A stretch of DNA of 64,000 bases from positions 620,001 to 684,000 of the forward strand of contig NZ_JAGTAS010000058.1 in NCBI RefSeq assembly GCF_025685425.1, in the 5' to 3' direction. A program made the position numbers and the translations under genes. How positions within the stretch are numbered: the stretch's first letter is position 1; each line of letters opens with the position of its first letter. Of the stretch, positions 9,299-17,747 are shown piece after piece. The notes under the pieces are model-generated. The model saw nothing but the letters and a program-made list of their open reading frames with translations, was not told the origin of the DNA and made no database searches. Source of the DNA: Terriglobus albidus (lineage in GTDB: Bacteria > Acidobacteriota > Terriglobia > Terriglobales > Acidobacteriaceae).

Positions 9299-9880
9299 CT
9301 ACGACGATTGTCCTAACTGCGCTCGTAGCACTGCGATCTCCTGCCGTAAGGCTTCCAGCCCCTCCTTCATTTCTCGGGCGCTTTCTTCCATCGGCGAAGG
9401 CTTCTTCCCCTCTACGTAAAATGCCCCGTTTGGCTGCAGGCTGCATATCTCTACTGCCTCGAAGGACCGAAAGCCCTCTTTATGCAGGACCGTTAGCAGG
9501 TCATGCTCAGTCAGGTGCTCGCGCTCCATTGCCGCCTTATCCACTCGCCCGTGGCGTACAAGTATCGTCTCGTTCCCCTGTAACGCGGAATCCAGCTTCG
9601 GCGCCCGGAAGAGCGCAACGCTGGTGAGCCAGTTGATGGCGAGCAGGGAAAATGCCCCGATGACACCTCCGGATACGGAGTTATCGTCACCGATGATAGC
9701 GTTCTGCACCGTATTCGATAGCGAAAGCAGAACTACCAGGTCGAACGGATTCAATTGCGCCAGCTCCCGCTTGCCGAAAAGCCGCAGAAAACCGATCAGG
9801 CAGAGGTAGACAACGACGGGACGCAGGATCTTTTCCAACAGCGTGACCGTCGAGGGCAGGTGGAACATATGTTCGAGCAT
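9299..9880 (-). CDS. DUF421 (YetF-like) membrane protein
   Basis: A 193-residue protein with three N-terminal hydrophobic segments (PVVVYLCLIGFLRLFG, DLVVLLSLSNTVQNAIIG, GGVIGAFSLLAINWL), followed by a soluble DUF421 domain (ETILVRHGRVDKAAMERE, LTEHDLLTVLHKEGFRSFEAVEICSLQPNG) and a C-terminal predicted coiled coil (MKEGLEALRQEIAVLRAQL). The order and the KRELAQLNPFDLVV motif are typical of YetF/YcaP proteins of unknown role. The start at 9880 was chosen because GGAGA precedes it by about nine bases; a TTG at 9910 is an alternative. It converges on the small gene at 9100-9288. Confidence 0.82.
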   Translation of the reverse strand: MLEHMFHLPSTVTLLEKILRPVVVYLCLIGFLRLFGKRELAQLNPFDLVVLLSLSNTVQNAIIGDDNSVSGGVIGAFSLLAINWLTSVALFRAPKLDSALQGNETILVRHGRVDKAAMEREHLTEHDLLTVLHKEGFRSFEAVEICSLQPNGAFYVEGKKPSPMEESAREMKEGLEALRQEIAVLRAQLGQSS

Positions 9881-10079
9881 GAGGCGGTTCTCCGAGGGTG
9901 TGCCATCCAAATTGGGTTGGAATTTCTGCCGCAGAATACCTCACGGCAGGGGATGAACAATCGTCCAACCGGGGACGGCATCCGGACAGGTACAATGTTT
10001 GCAGTGGAGTGCTCCTGTCTTTTGCCGGCCAGATTCTGGCGGAGGAGTTCCGCGCGATTTTGAAGGGATTGACCGAAGC

Positions 10080-10676
10080 ATGATGAAACGGATGTTGTTG
10101 GGTGCGCTGCTGCTGAGTGCCGGCAGCGCGATGATGGCGCAGGAGAGCCGGCAAGACATTAGCGTGAGCGCTATCGGAGTATGGCAGCCGCAGGTCAATG
10201 GAAATGGCTCTCAATTAAATGCCAGCATGACCATGGGCGGTCTGGTCAGTTACCGCTACCTGGTAACTCCGCGCAGCGGCCTTGAGCTGAACTACTCCTT
10301 CTCGCAGTACACGGACTACTTCCGCACCAGCTTTACGCGGCCCGCGGTTCACGTCCGCCAGCAGGAGATCACCGGCGCGTACGTTTACTCCCGCAACTAC
10401 GGCAACTACAACCCGTTTGTTGAGGTGGGTGTCGGCGGCTACATTTTGAGCCCGATCCGCGACTTCGGCACCAGCAGCCTGGATACGAAGCAGAACACGA
10501 ATATCGGTGCCCTCTTCGGCGGCGGTCTTGCTTATGAGCTCAGCCCAAGCTGGGATCTGCGGCTTGAGTACCGCGCTTTTGTTTTGAAGGCGCCGAACTT
10601 CGGTCTGGACGCCGTAGCGACCCGCCGCTATACCGTCATCTCGACCCCGGCGGTCGGCTTCGCCTACCACTTCTAA
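10080..10676 (+). CDS. Small outer-membrane beta-barrel protein
   Basis: A 198-residue product with signal peptide MMKRMLLGALLLSAGSAMMAQ and a mature part of alternating strands ending in an aromatic residue (TPAVGFAYHF), the usual outer-membrane C-terminal signature. Strands such as GLELNYSFSQYTDYF, YNPFVEVGVGGYIL and WDLRLEYRAFVLKAPNF fit an eight-stranded porin or OmpA-type barrel. The start at 10080 gives the signal peptide at the N-terminus; sequence further upstream in frame looks like leader. The function is not known; it may be structural or bind a ligand. It is followed by a strong terminator hairpin. Confidence 0.75.
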   Translation: MMKRMLLGALLLSAGSAMMAQESRQDISVSAIGVWQPQVNGNGSQLNASMTMGGLVSYRYLVTPRSGLELNYSFSQYTDYFRTSFTRPAVHVRQQEITGAYVYSRNYGNYNPFVEVGVGGYILSPIRDFGTSSLDTKQNTNIGALFGGGLAYELSPSWDLRLEYRAFVLKAPNFGLDAVATRRYTVISTPAVGFAYHF

Positions 10677-10692
10677 ACTGCTAGAACAGAGT

Positions 10693-10729
10693 AAAAGCCC
10701 CGGTCTGGACAGTCCAGACCGGGGCTTTT
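10693..10729 (+). terminator. Rho-independent terminator
   Basis: A 17-base perfect inverted repeat, AAAAGCCCCGGTCTGGAC with its complement, separated by almost no loop and ending in CTTTTC. It directly follows the beta-barrel gene at 10080-10676. Confidence 0.85.
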
Positions 10730-10812
10730 CATTTCTTCCGTCAGCATCGAGCACTAGGCGAGATCGAGATGTAGCTAGAAGGGAGAGGCGAGGCAAATCT
10801 ATTCAGGCCTAC

Positions 10813-10980
10813 TTTTTTTGTCATTTCGGAACGTAGCGGAGAAATCTGCTTCTCTACCGACACTCTTCCGGTTAGTGAAAAAGATGGGTCGCGCGTAGCG
10901 CGACACTCCATTCTTCGCGATAAAACTGCAAAGAATGGCAAAAAGGAGATTTCTTCGCTATCGCTGCGAAATGACAAAAA
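10813..10980. repeat. Dispersed repeat B, paired inverted ends
   Basis: The left end (10813-10859) reads TTTTTGTCATTTCG with AGCGGAGAAATCTGC, and the right end (10945-10980) reads GGAGATTTCTTCGC with GCTGCGAAATGACAAAAA, so the two ends are inverted with about 85 bases between them. This paired form suggests the repeat is a mobile non-coding unit. Single ends occur near 6265 and 29838. The rest of the 10677-10998 gap holds only the terminator above. Confidence 0.6.
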
Positions 10981-10998
10981 CCTATATGTCGATACACT

Positions 10999-11586
10999 CT
11001 AGCGTTTCGTCGGATAGCGGCTGTCGGAGCCAAAGTGGTAAGCGACACCAAACGAGACGACCTGTGGCGTAATGCCGTGAGGCGGATATCCAAACCAGTT
11101 CTGATATTCGTAATCGAACACGCGAACATTGATCCGGCGATTCGCGCGGATATCCAGACCACCGCCGGCAGCCATGATGTTGTAGGCCAGATTCGCAATA
11201 GCAACATTCGTTCCCGGGTCCTGAAAATTGTAGACCCCGCGGCCATACATGCCTTTGATATAAGGACGGAACAGACCGTCTTTGTATGTCCGGTAGTATC
11301 GAGGCCCTATCTCATACGTCTTCTCGTATTCCTTGCCTGGGTCATCCTGATTGACCTTGCGAAACTCACCTTCAATTCCCAGGTGATGCTTGAAATCGAG
11401 ATCGAAATAGAGATAGAACCCTTTGAATTTATTCGGCATCGTGTCGGGTTTGGCGATCGAGTAACCGCCGCCGGCCTGAAGATCGGCCTTTCGGCTCGCC
11501 GTGTAAACCGATTGAGCATGTACCGCAGGCAATGCCACAGCAAGCGAGAGCAGCGCGAGCGACTTTCTGATGATCTTTATCTGCAA
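10999..11586 (-). CDS. Outer-membrane beta-barrel protein (porin-like)
   Basis: A product of about 195 residues with signal peptide (IRKSLALLSLAVALPAVHAQ) and a mature barrel-like part: AGGGYSIAKPD, FYLYFDLDFKHHLGIEGEF, EIGPRYYRTYKDGLFRPYIK, RVFDYEYQNWFG and the terminal strand PQVVSFGVAYHFG. This is the pattern of eight-stranded acidobacterial barrel proteins. No ATG fits; TTG at 11584-11586 is chosen because GGGAAGG stands about eight bases before it, and another TTG at 11616 is possible. The stop codon TAG is followed by a sequence (AGTGTATCGACATATAGG) that loosely resembles the ends of the repeat units found elsewhere in the window. Confidence 0.72.
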   Translation of the reverse strand: MQIKIIRKSLALLSLAVALPAVHAQSVYTASRKADLQAGGGYSIAKPDTMPNKFKGFYLYFDLDFKHHLGIEGEFRKVNQDDPGKEYEKTYEIGPRYYRTYKDGLFRPYIKGMYGRGVYNFQDPGTNVAIANLAYNIMAAGGGLDIRANRRINVRVFDYEYQNWFGYPPHGITPQVVSFGVAYHFGSDSRYPTKR

Positions 11587-11655
11587 GAATCCAACCTTCC
11601 CTGACCCGAACTGCAACTATGAGGGCCAATTGACACAACCTTGGTCTCTATCAAC

Positions 11656-11686
11656 ATAAGACGGGGGCACAAAGGCCCCCGTCTTA
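11656..11686 (-). terminator. Hairpin terminator candidate
   Basis: TAAGACGGGGG and CCCCCGTCTTA form an 11-base perfect stem with an eight- or nine-base loop just after the stop of the minus-strand gene at 11695-13626. No long U-tract follows, so it may be a bidirectional or mRNA-stabilising hairpin. Confidence 0.6.
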
Positions 11687-11694
11687 CGAGGAAA

Positions 11695-13626
11695 TTACTG
11701 GTTCTGGGGAGGAGTGGAGGTACCAGTAGCCGGTGCTCCATTTGCCGGTGCTGGAGCGGTTTGCGGAGCGTTTCCGGCATTGCCATCCACCGGAGCCGGT
11801 GTTGCCTGCTGCTGAACCGGTGCCGCCGTACCTGCGGCTGGCGCTGCAGCACCCGCTGCAGGAGCAGCAGCACCTGCGGCCGGAGCAGCAGCGGGAGCTG
11901 CCGGAGGCGTGTAGTAGCTGAGCCGCAGATAAATCGGCGTCACTTCGAACGGCATCTTGTCACGCGGATTCAGAATCGGCTCCTGAGCTGCATGCAGCGT
12001 GATGACCTGGTCGGTCCAGGGGTCAAACTTCAGGAAACTGCTCAGAGGCATGGCTGCCATCTGCTTCAGATCCTTCATGTCCAGCTTTTGCCCCTTTGCC
12101 TGAAGAGCAGACAGCCAGAAGGTCGGAACCTTGTCCTTGTCGTTCTTGATCAGCGAGTCGCCGATCATCGCCTTATTCAGGTCAGGAAGAGCCGTCACAC
12201 GCGCAGACAGCTGCTGCAGATACAGCCCGAAGTAGGTCGGGGCATCCTGCAGTTCCTTGGCATTCAACAGCTCGACAGTCTTCTTGGCGGCCTCTTCGTT
12301 GTCCTTATCCGTGTGGTGCATCGGGATATGGGTAAACGCCGAAGTATCCGGGAAGAGCAGGCGATCGCTGAAGGCGTACTTCGTGTCCAGGCGATGTCCG
12401 AGGATCACATGCGCGACCTCGAAGGCCAGGATGGCGTTCAGATTGCCGGCCTGCTGCGCACCGTCAGCCGTAATGACAGCGGTGGTATCGATCAGGCTCT
12501 TGCTCAGCAGTACGGTGTTTCCAACAGCCAGAGACTCCAGCGGCTCCGTCAGCAGCGTGCGCACGCGGATGGGGCGAGACAGCGGAATCTGGTTATAGGC
12601 CAGAATGTTGTTGGCCAGGGCTGCGAGCGTCTTATCAAACTCGCTGGGCGCGGCCAGCAGACCTGCCTTGGTCAGACGGTCGATGACATTGTCTTCTGCC
12701 TGCTGTACCCACTCACGCTGCGCGCCGAGCGGGCTGACGTCCTGAGCCTCGTTGGAAACATCGGTAGCACCCTGCACCTCAACCGAGGTGTTCTCGACTT
12801 CCTTCTCAGGAACCTTGAGCGCATAGCCCCAGATATGCCCAACGGCCTTGAACTTGACGATGTTGCCGGGAACCTTTGGATTGCTCTCCTCTACATAGAA
12901 CGAGTTCGGCAACCAGATATCCGGCTGCACATTGGTGCGCCAGCTATCGAAGTGATAGTACTCGCTATGAGTCGCCTGGCTACCGTTGAAGCTGCCGTTG
13001 AAGCGAACGATGTTACCGCCGCGGCGCTCAATCCAGATACGGCCGAAGAAACGGCCATAGCTCCCTTTCGCAGGCTGCACGTCAAACACCGTGGTCGCGA
13101 CCGAACCCAGGAAGTCATTGCGGACGAAGTAGAAGTTATAGTGCTGACGATCGAAGTCTTTGGAGTCAATCAGCAGCATCTGCATGAAACCTGCTTCGTT
13201 GAACTCCAGGTTCAGCGCCTTGCCCAAGCCGGTGATGAAGCTCAACGAGTTCTTGAAAAATCCGAGTTTGCCGCCCGAGCTGGTTTTCGAGGTCTCGTAG
13301 GTTCTGTCGCCGATGACCTTACTGAACTCGACACGGCCCAGGAAGTGCTGGTCGGATTCGGGAACCTGCAGCAGTTCCGGATCGGGCTTCATGGTCTGGA
13401 TATAGACCTCTGTCAGCGGAGCCCGCTCTTTAAGAACCTTAATCACCTCGGCCTCGCGTGCAATGGCGCGGTCAATCAACTGGTTCTGTGCCGGCGTTGG
13501 CTTGGTGTACCCGGTATCGTCTGGCTGCTTTTTCTTGCCCGGAAGGATCTTAATAGCGTGTGCAGGTGCCGCCAGCACCACGATCGAGGCCAGGGCGAGG
13601 CCCATGCAAGCTTTACGAAAAATCAT
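11695..13626 (-). CDS. M48-like protein with degenerate zinc motif
   Basis: A 643-residue secreted protein: signal peptide MIFRKACMGLALASIVVLAAPAHA, a middle part rich in beta strands (about 40-290), then a part resembling the LoiP/Oma1-type M48 metalloprotease core (about 310-480), and a C-terminal low-complexity tail from about residue 570 with repeated AAPAAGA units. In the core, the segment LNAILAFEVAHVILGHRLD sits where M48 peptidases have HExxH, but the first histidine is phenylalanine (FEVAH). The third ligand region is not obvious. Taken at face value it would not bind zinc normally. TAGGAG precedes the ATG. Its upstream neighbour on the same strand is a TonB-family gene; whether they share a transcript is unknown. 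It may be a periplasmic binding or chaperone-type pseudoenzyme. Confidence 0.75.
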   Translation of the reverse strand: MIFRKACMGLALASIVVLAAPAHAIKILPGKKKQPDDTGYTKPTPAQNQLIDRAIAREAEVIKVLKERAPLTEVYIQTMKPDPELLQVPESDQHFLGRVEFSKVIGDRTYETSKTSSGGKLGFFKNSLSFITGLGKALNLEFNEAGFMQMLLIDSKDFDRQHYNFYFVRNDFLGSVATTVFDVQPAKGSYGRFFGRIWIERRGGNIVRFNGSFNGSQATHSEYYHFDSWRTNVQPDIWLPNSFYVEESNPKVPGNIVKFKAVGHIWGYALKVPEKEVENTSVEVQGATDVSNEAQDVSPLGAQREWVQQAEDNVIDRLTKAGLLAAPSEFDKTLAALANNILAYNQIPLSRPIRVRTLLTEPLESLAVGNTVLLSKSLIDTTAVITADGAQQAGNLNAILAFEVAHVILGHRLDTKYAFSDRLLFPDTSAFTHIPMHHTDKDNEEAAKKTVELLNAKELQDAPTYFGLYLQQLSARVTALPDLNKAMIGDSLIKNDKDKVPTFWLSALQAKGQKLDMKDLKQMAAMPLSSFLKFDPWTDQVITLHAAQEPILNPRDKMPFEVTPIYLRLSYYTPPAAPAAAPAAGAAAPAAGAAAPAAGTAAPVQQQATPAPVDGNAGNAPQTAPAPANGAPATGTSTPPQNQ

Positions 13627-13720
13627 ATCTTTCTGACTCCTAGGCGGGGGAAAAGCCGCTTTCTTTCAATAATGACTTCAACACAACCATTCAAAAAATG
13701 AACAACAAAAACTGAAAGTC

Positions 13721-14827
13721 CTACAACATCTGAAAGCCTACGTTCACAACGCCTGACCAGTCCACCGGCTGTCCGTTCTGCATTGCCGGCGAGAACTTCA
13801 TCGCCTGAACGACACGGAGCGCTGCCTCATCCAAACCATGTCCCAGGCCACTGCTGATCCCCAGCACCTGCACCGCTCCAGAGGCAGTCACACGGACTTT
13901 TACGTAGACGGTTCCTTCCAGATGCAGCTTACGCGCCTCGTCCGTATACTCCGGCTTCGGCTTGTACAGCACCTTCGGCGGCGTGGTACCGGATACGGAC
14001 GTCGGCGCTACCGGTTTCGGCATCGGCGGAGGCGCCGCCTGACCCAGATTTACAGGTCCGGCGACCCGTCCGGTGGAGTTCAACGGACCCGTTCCACCGG
14101 GAACTCCCAGCTTTACCCCCTGCACCGGCTGCGCCGCATTGTCTCTACCTCCGAGCGTTCCGTTGGGAGAACCGGAACCAAGATTCACCTTGGTCGACGG
14201 TGGTCCCATGCCGCTTCCCGGAGGCATACCGGCCATACCGCGCTGGCCAAGATTCACCGGGCTGGTCGCGGGTCCTGTCATGGGAGCGATCGGATTATTT
14301 GTCTGTCCCAGAGCGACGGCTGACGGATGGGTCGAATTATTCACAACACTGGCAGCCTGGGCCTGACCGAGGTTCACTTTCACCGGCGCCGGAGGCGGCT
14401 GCACCAGCTTGGGAGGAGCCGGCTGCAGCACCACGGGCTTCGGCGTCTCCATCTTGATCTCAGGCGGCTTGGGTACATCGGGCAGCTTGGTCTCAGGAAT
14501 CCTGATCTTCGGTGGCGTCGGGGGGATGACGGGCGGCTTCGGAAGAGGTTTGGGCCTGGGAAGTTCTGGCTTTGGCTCGGGCTTGGGCGGCGGCGTCGAA
14601 GGAGCCGTCAACATCGTGAGCTTATGAGCCTCTGAAACCTTCTTTGCGGCTGCAGTGAGAATGAGGGCGATCACCAACAAGGTCACATTCGTAACAACTG
14701 CGACAAACAGGGAGCCGCGGCCCTGCTTCCCTGTATTCATGACTCCGAAGTGCGAAAAGGCAATGTCGTTTTGTTGCGCGGAGATCACGCGCTGGCCGGT
14801 GTATCCGGTTTGGGTCTGTCTCGCCAT
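13721..14827 (-). CDS. TonB-family protein with repeated LGQ linker
   Basis: A 368-residue energy-transducer-like protein. An N-terminal cytoplasmic stretch is followed by one transmembrane segment (FVAVVTNVTLLVIALILTAA, about 41-60), a proline/lysine-rich linker (PPPKPEPKPELPRPKPLPKP), a glycine-rich section with the recurring motif V(N/K/A)LG(Q), and a TonB C-terminal domain (PPKVLYKPKPEYTDEARK, then GTVYVKVRVTASGAVQVLGI and FSPAMQNGQPVDW) at about 275-368. TonB carries proton-motive-force energy to outer-membrane receptors, or in acidobacteria may serve other export roles. No ExbB/ExbD or receptor gene is next to it. GAGGA lies about eleven bases before the ATG. Confidence 0.85.
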   Translation of the reverse strand: MARQTQTGYTGQRVISAQQNDIAFSHFGVMNTGKQGRGSLFVAVVTNVTLLVIALILTAAAKKVSEAHKLTMLTAPSTPPPKPEPKPELPRPKPLPKPPVIPPTPPKIRIPETKLPDVPKPPEIKMETPKPVVLQPAPPKLVQPPPAPVKVNLGQAQAASVVNNSTHPSAVALGQTNNPIAPMTGPATSPVNLGQRGMAGMPPGSGMGPPSTKVNLGSGSPNGTLGGRDNAAQPVQGVKLGVPGGTGPLNSTGRVAGPVNLGQAAPPPMPKPVAPTSVSGTTPPKVLYKPKPEYTDEARKLHLEGTVYVKVRVTASGAVQVLGISSGLGHGLDEAALRVVQAMKFSPAMQNGQPVDWSGVVNVGFQML

Positions 14828-15207
14828 TGTTATTCCATCCTCAAAAATGCGCCTTCCTCGTCCTCACACTGACGCATTCTTGCGGCACGGTCGCAGGAGC
14901 AGCAGGAACCGATTTACCAAGGGCAGGCTCAAAGCAAGAATGCAGCAGCAAAGGCTCTAACATACAGATCGGCTCGGCATGCAACAGCGAAGAACAAACT
15001 CGGGGTTATCGCCTCGAGCCGGGGGGTTAACTCTATCTTCCTGAATCGCATCGGCGAAAGCAATGAAAAAGTCGTGAATCAATTCACCCCGTGATGCAAC
15101 CCCCAGCCAAGATGTTGCCCCGCAACGGGGCTTCTCCATCCGGCCTGTCCTAATTCTGAGTGGGAGTCACTGATACATTGGTTGCAGGAAGTGGGAATTT
15201 GGTTTCG
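14828..15207. other. Intergenic region between tonB-like gene and galE
   Basis: A gap of 380 bases between divergent genes. It contains a short perfect hairpin GCCCCG-CAA-CGGGGC at 15117-15131. No further gene, RNA or recognisable operator was found; it presumably contains the promoters of both neighbours. Confidence 0.5.
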
Positions 15208-16176
15208 ATGAATTTTCTGGTCACCGGCGGAGCCGGGTATATCGGTGGGACTGTCTCCCGTATCTTGTTGCAACGAGGAGCAAAAGTCGCAATTTACGAC
15301 AATCTCTGTCATGCAAAAGCAAGTGCTCTTCCTGCCCAAGCCACCTTTATTCAGGGGGATCTGCTTGATCGCCAACTGCTCGAGACTACGCTGCAGGAAG
15401 GCAAGTTTGATGCCATTCTTCACTTCGCCGCTCTCATCGAAGCCGGCGAGAGCATGCAGAAGCCGGAACTTTATTTCCGCAACAATACCGGCGGCACCCT
15501 CAGCCTGCTGGAGTCTATGTTAGCCACCGGACATAATAAGCTCGTCTTCAGCTCCACCGCTGCCTGTTATGGAGAACCGGTCTCGACACCTATCTTCGAG
15601 ACAGCCAGGCTGCAACCGACCAATGCTTACGGCGAGTCCAAGTTACTCTCAGAGACCATGATGCGGTGGATGAGTGAGATCCATGGTCTGCGCTATGCCG
15701 CGTTGCGCTACTTCAACGTTGCTGGGGCAATCGAAGGTTATGGCGAAGCCCACGAGCCGGAGTCGCATCTGATCCCCTTGATCCTTGACGTTGCCCTTGG
15801 CCGCCGCCAGTCGATCAAGATCTATGGACAGGACTATGCCACCGTGGACGGCACCTGTGTCCGCGACTATATCCATGTCCAGGATCTTGCCGAAGCGCAC
15901 ATCCTGGCGCTCAAGGCACTCGAACACCCCGGCCACCACATCTTCAACCTCGGAAGCGGGCAGGGATTTACCGTACGCCAAGTGATTGAATCGGCACGCC
16001 GTATCACAGGTCATCCGATTCCGGTGGTCGAAGAACCTCGCCGTCCAGGAGATCCTGCCGTTCTTGTCGCCAGTTCGGACAAGATTAAGCGCGAGCTCGG
16101 TTGGAAGCCAAATTTCCCCGAGCTGGACCAGATCATCGCTTCCGCCTGGGAATGGCACCAGAAGCGATACGCATAG
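15208..16176 (+). CDS. galE: UDP-glucose 4-epimerase
   Basis: An NAD-dependent short-chain dehydrogenase-type epimerase of 322 residues that interconverts UDP-glucose and UDP-galactose for surface polysaccharide or galactose use. The N-terminal Rossmann motif is MNFLVTGGAGYIGGTVSR; DAILHFAALIEAGES and the catalytic Ser with Tyr/Lys in SSTAACYG and PTNAYGESKLLSE follow; RYFNVAGAIEGYGE marks the sugar-binding part. The ATG at 15208 puts the Rossmann strand at the N-terminus, as in the family; an upstream in-frame extension from 15160 would be atypical. Closely related epimerases (UDP-GlcNAc, UDP-xylose) cannot be fully excluded. It stands alone, away from the polysaccharide cluster at 42-48 kb. 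Confidence 0.9.
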   Translation: MNFLVTGGAGYIGGTVSRILLQRGAKVAIYDNLCHAKASALPAQATFIQGDLLDRQLLETTLQEGKFDAILHFAALIEAGESMQKPELYFRNNTGGTLSLLESMLATGHNKLVFSSTAACYGEPVSTPIFETARLQPTNAYGESKLLSETMMRWMSEIHGLRYAALRYFNVAGAIEGYGEAHEPESHLIPLILDVALGRRQSIKIYGQDYATVDGTCVRDYIHVQDLAEAHILALKALEHPGHHIFNLGSGQGFTVRQVIESARRITGHPIPVVEEPRRPGDPAVLVASSDKIKRELGWKPNFPELDQIIASAWEWHQKRYA

Positions 16177-16247
16177 ATCTCAACGGTCAAAAGACCTCAA
16201 GGGCCAGGAAGCGTTTGCTGCCCGGCCCTCTTAATATGAGGAAGGTT

Positions 16248-16652
16248 TTATTGCTGAGGCGGTGGGCCGGGACGTCCGCCGCCACGCATCTGCGACTGCA
16301 TCTCTTCGTAGGTCTTCTTCTGGTCGTCGGTCAGAATGCCTTTGACCTTGTCGGAGTAATCCTTCTGGATCTCCATCATCTTCGGGCGCATGGTCTCCAT
16401 GTCGCCGCCGCTCGAACGCAGATCCGCCATCTTCTTGTCGCGTTCGGCCATAAAGTCCTTGACCTTAGCTGTTTGGTCTTCGGACAGGTTCAACCGGGTT
16501 TTCATCATATCGAGCTGCCGGGCGCTACGCTGCTCGGGAGTCATCTGGCCCATACCGCCCCCCATTCCCTGCGCGTGTGCGCTGAGCGTGGCTGGACCCA
16601 CAGTACAGGCAGCCAGAATCGCCGCCCGCATCACAATTTGTTTCAGGTTCAT
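16248..16652 (-). CDS. Spy/CpxP-like periplasmic protein
   Basis: A 134-residue secreted protein, signal peptide MNLKQIVMRAAILAACTVGP to LSAHAQ. The mature part is helical and rich in Met, Gln and Asp: MTPEQRSARQLDMMKTRLNL, then SEDQTAKVKDFMAERDKKM and ILTDDQKKTYEEMQSQM. The paired LTxxQ-type motifs (LSEDQ, LTDDQ) are those of the Spy/CpxP/LTXXQ family, periplasmic chaperones or stress sensors. It ends in a Gly/Pro tail. The start at 16652 is supported by AAGGGGT about eight bases upstream; an in-frame start 18 codons earlier adds a non-signal-like stretch. It converges on galE. Confidence 0.8.
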   Translation of the reverse strand: MNLKQIVMRAAILAACTVGPATLSAHAQGMGGGMGQMTPEQRSARQLDMMKTRLNLSEDQTAKVKDFMAERDKKMADLRSSGGDMETMRPKMMEIQKDYSDKVKGILTDDQKKTYEEMQSQMRGGGRPGPPPQQ

Positions 16653-16750
16653 GGACGTTACCCCTTTGACCTGCATCGGCGCGTCCCCGTCAGAGAACGC
16701 GCCCACAGTGGAAACGTTTGAGCCCTGCGAATTGTCTCCGCCTTGAACGA

Positions 16751-17680
16751 TTAATTTCCAGCCCGGGAGACACGCTCGGCCTGGAAGTAATACGGATCAC
16801 CCTGCTGTACCGCATACTCTTCCGCGATCTTCAAAAACGCACGTGCGGTATGGGACAGAGCGGTTTGTTTGCGATACACCACGCGGAGCTTGCGCTCGAA
16901 GTTCAGCTCGCGAGCCTTTACCTCTATCAGGGCCCCCGTTCTCAACTCGGAAGCGACGGTTAGCTTGGGAGATAACGCCACCCCATTGCCCATCGCCACA
17001 AATCGCTTGATCGCATCCAATGATGGAAGCTCGACCCAAATGGGAAGCTTCGTCCGGTGCTGGGCAAACGCCTGAAAGACACGCTGCCGCTGTGGCGAAG
17101 CAATATTGTGCGCAACAAAACGCTCGCGGCCGAGCTCCTTCACGCTCGCCGTTCCGGTTCGCGCGAGCGGATGATTCGGGCTGACCACGCAGACCAGCTC
17201 ATCCCGGAAGATCACTACGGACCGGAGTTGGGGGTCGGAGGGCTGAAAACTCAGAACCCCAAGTTCGACCGAGTTGGCCAGCACATCGTCTCCGATACGG
17301 CTGGCCAGCGAGCGTTGAACCTCAACCTTTACATTTGGATGGCGCCGGGTGTACTCGTGGATGAGCGGAAGCAGGCAGAGACAGGTGTACTCATTCGCCG
17401 CCAGCAGCAAACGGCCGCGATGCAGCGAACGAAGCTCCTTCAATGCCGAACCCGCCTCGTCGCGGAGATTGACGAGCTTGACGGCGTATTCGCGCAGCAC
17501 CTCGCCGGCGTCGGTCAGTGAACCGGTCTGGCGCTCAAAGAGCGACTCGCCCAACTCCGCCTCCAGCTTGCCGATCACCTGGCTTACCGCCGGCTGGGTG
17601 CGGTGAAGGCGAAGTGCGGCACGAGAGAAGCTTTTCTCCTCGGCAACGGCGAGGAAGGTTTCCATCTGAAAGAGGTCCAC
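16751..17680 (-). CDS. LysR-family transcriptional regulator
   Basis: A 309-residue regulator with an N-terminal winged helix-turn-helix (about 1-60: METFLAVAEEKSFSRAALRL, RTQPAVSQVIGKLEAELG, LFERQTG) and a LysR substrate-binding domain (about 90-295: GRLLLAANEYTCLCLLPLI, LGVLSFQPSDPQL, FVAMGNGVALSPKL). It is transcribed divergently from leuA with 97 bases between the start codons, the standard layout for a LysR protein that controls its neighbour and itself. Two dyads in that gap (17701-17715 and 17731-17747) are candidate binding sites. The effector is unknown; a metabolite of branched-chain amino-acid synthesis is a reasonable guess from position only. Confidence 0.88.
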   Translation of the reverse strand: MDLFQMETFLAVAEEKSFSRAALRLHRTQPAVSQVIGKLEAELGESLFERQTGSLTDAGEVLREYAVKLVNLRDEAGSALKELRSLHRGRLLLAANEYTCLCLLPLIHEYTRRHPNVKVEVQRSLASRIGDDVLANSVELGVLSFQPSDPQLRSVVIFRDELVCVVSPNHPLARTGTASVKELGRERFVAHNIASPQRQRVFQAFAQHRTKLPIWVELPSLDAIKRFVAMGNGVALSPKLTVASELRTGALIEVKARELNFERKLRVVYRKQTALSHTARAFLKIAEEYAVQQGDPYYFQAERVSRAGN

Positions 17681-17700
17681 GGCGGCTCGCTTATTGGGGT

Positions 17701-17715
17701 ATTAGAAGTACTAAT
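17701..17715. promoter_or_regulatory. LysR-type dyad (T-N11-A)
   Basis: ATTAGAAGTACTAAT is an inverted repeat of ATTAG with a five-base spacer and contains the T-N11-A LysR box form (TTAG-N5-CTAA). It lies between the LysR gene start (17680) and leuA. Confidence 0.55.
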
Positions 17716-17730
17716 CGACCAAACTCGCTC

Positions 17731-17747
17731 GATAAGTGGGGTTTATC
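17731..17747. promoter_or_regulatory. Second dyad in the LysR-leuA gap
   Basis: GATAAGTGGGGTTTATC is an inverted repeat GATAA-N7-TTATC, 15 bases after the first dyad. Two spaced dyads suit the recognition and activation sites of a LysR regulator, though this is inference. Confidence 0.4.

Noticed and set aside
11641-13701. A long open frame on the plus strand (about 686 codons) opposite the M48-like gene
   Set aside because: The minus-strand product has a signal peptide, ribosome site and domain structure; the plus-strand translation has no protein-like motifs and is explained by GC-rich codon-position bias.
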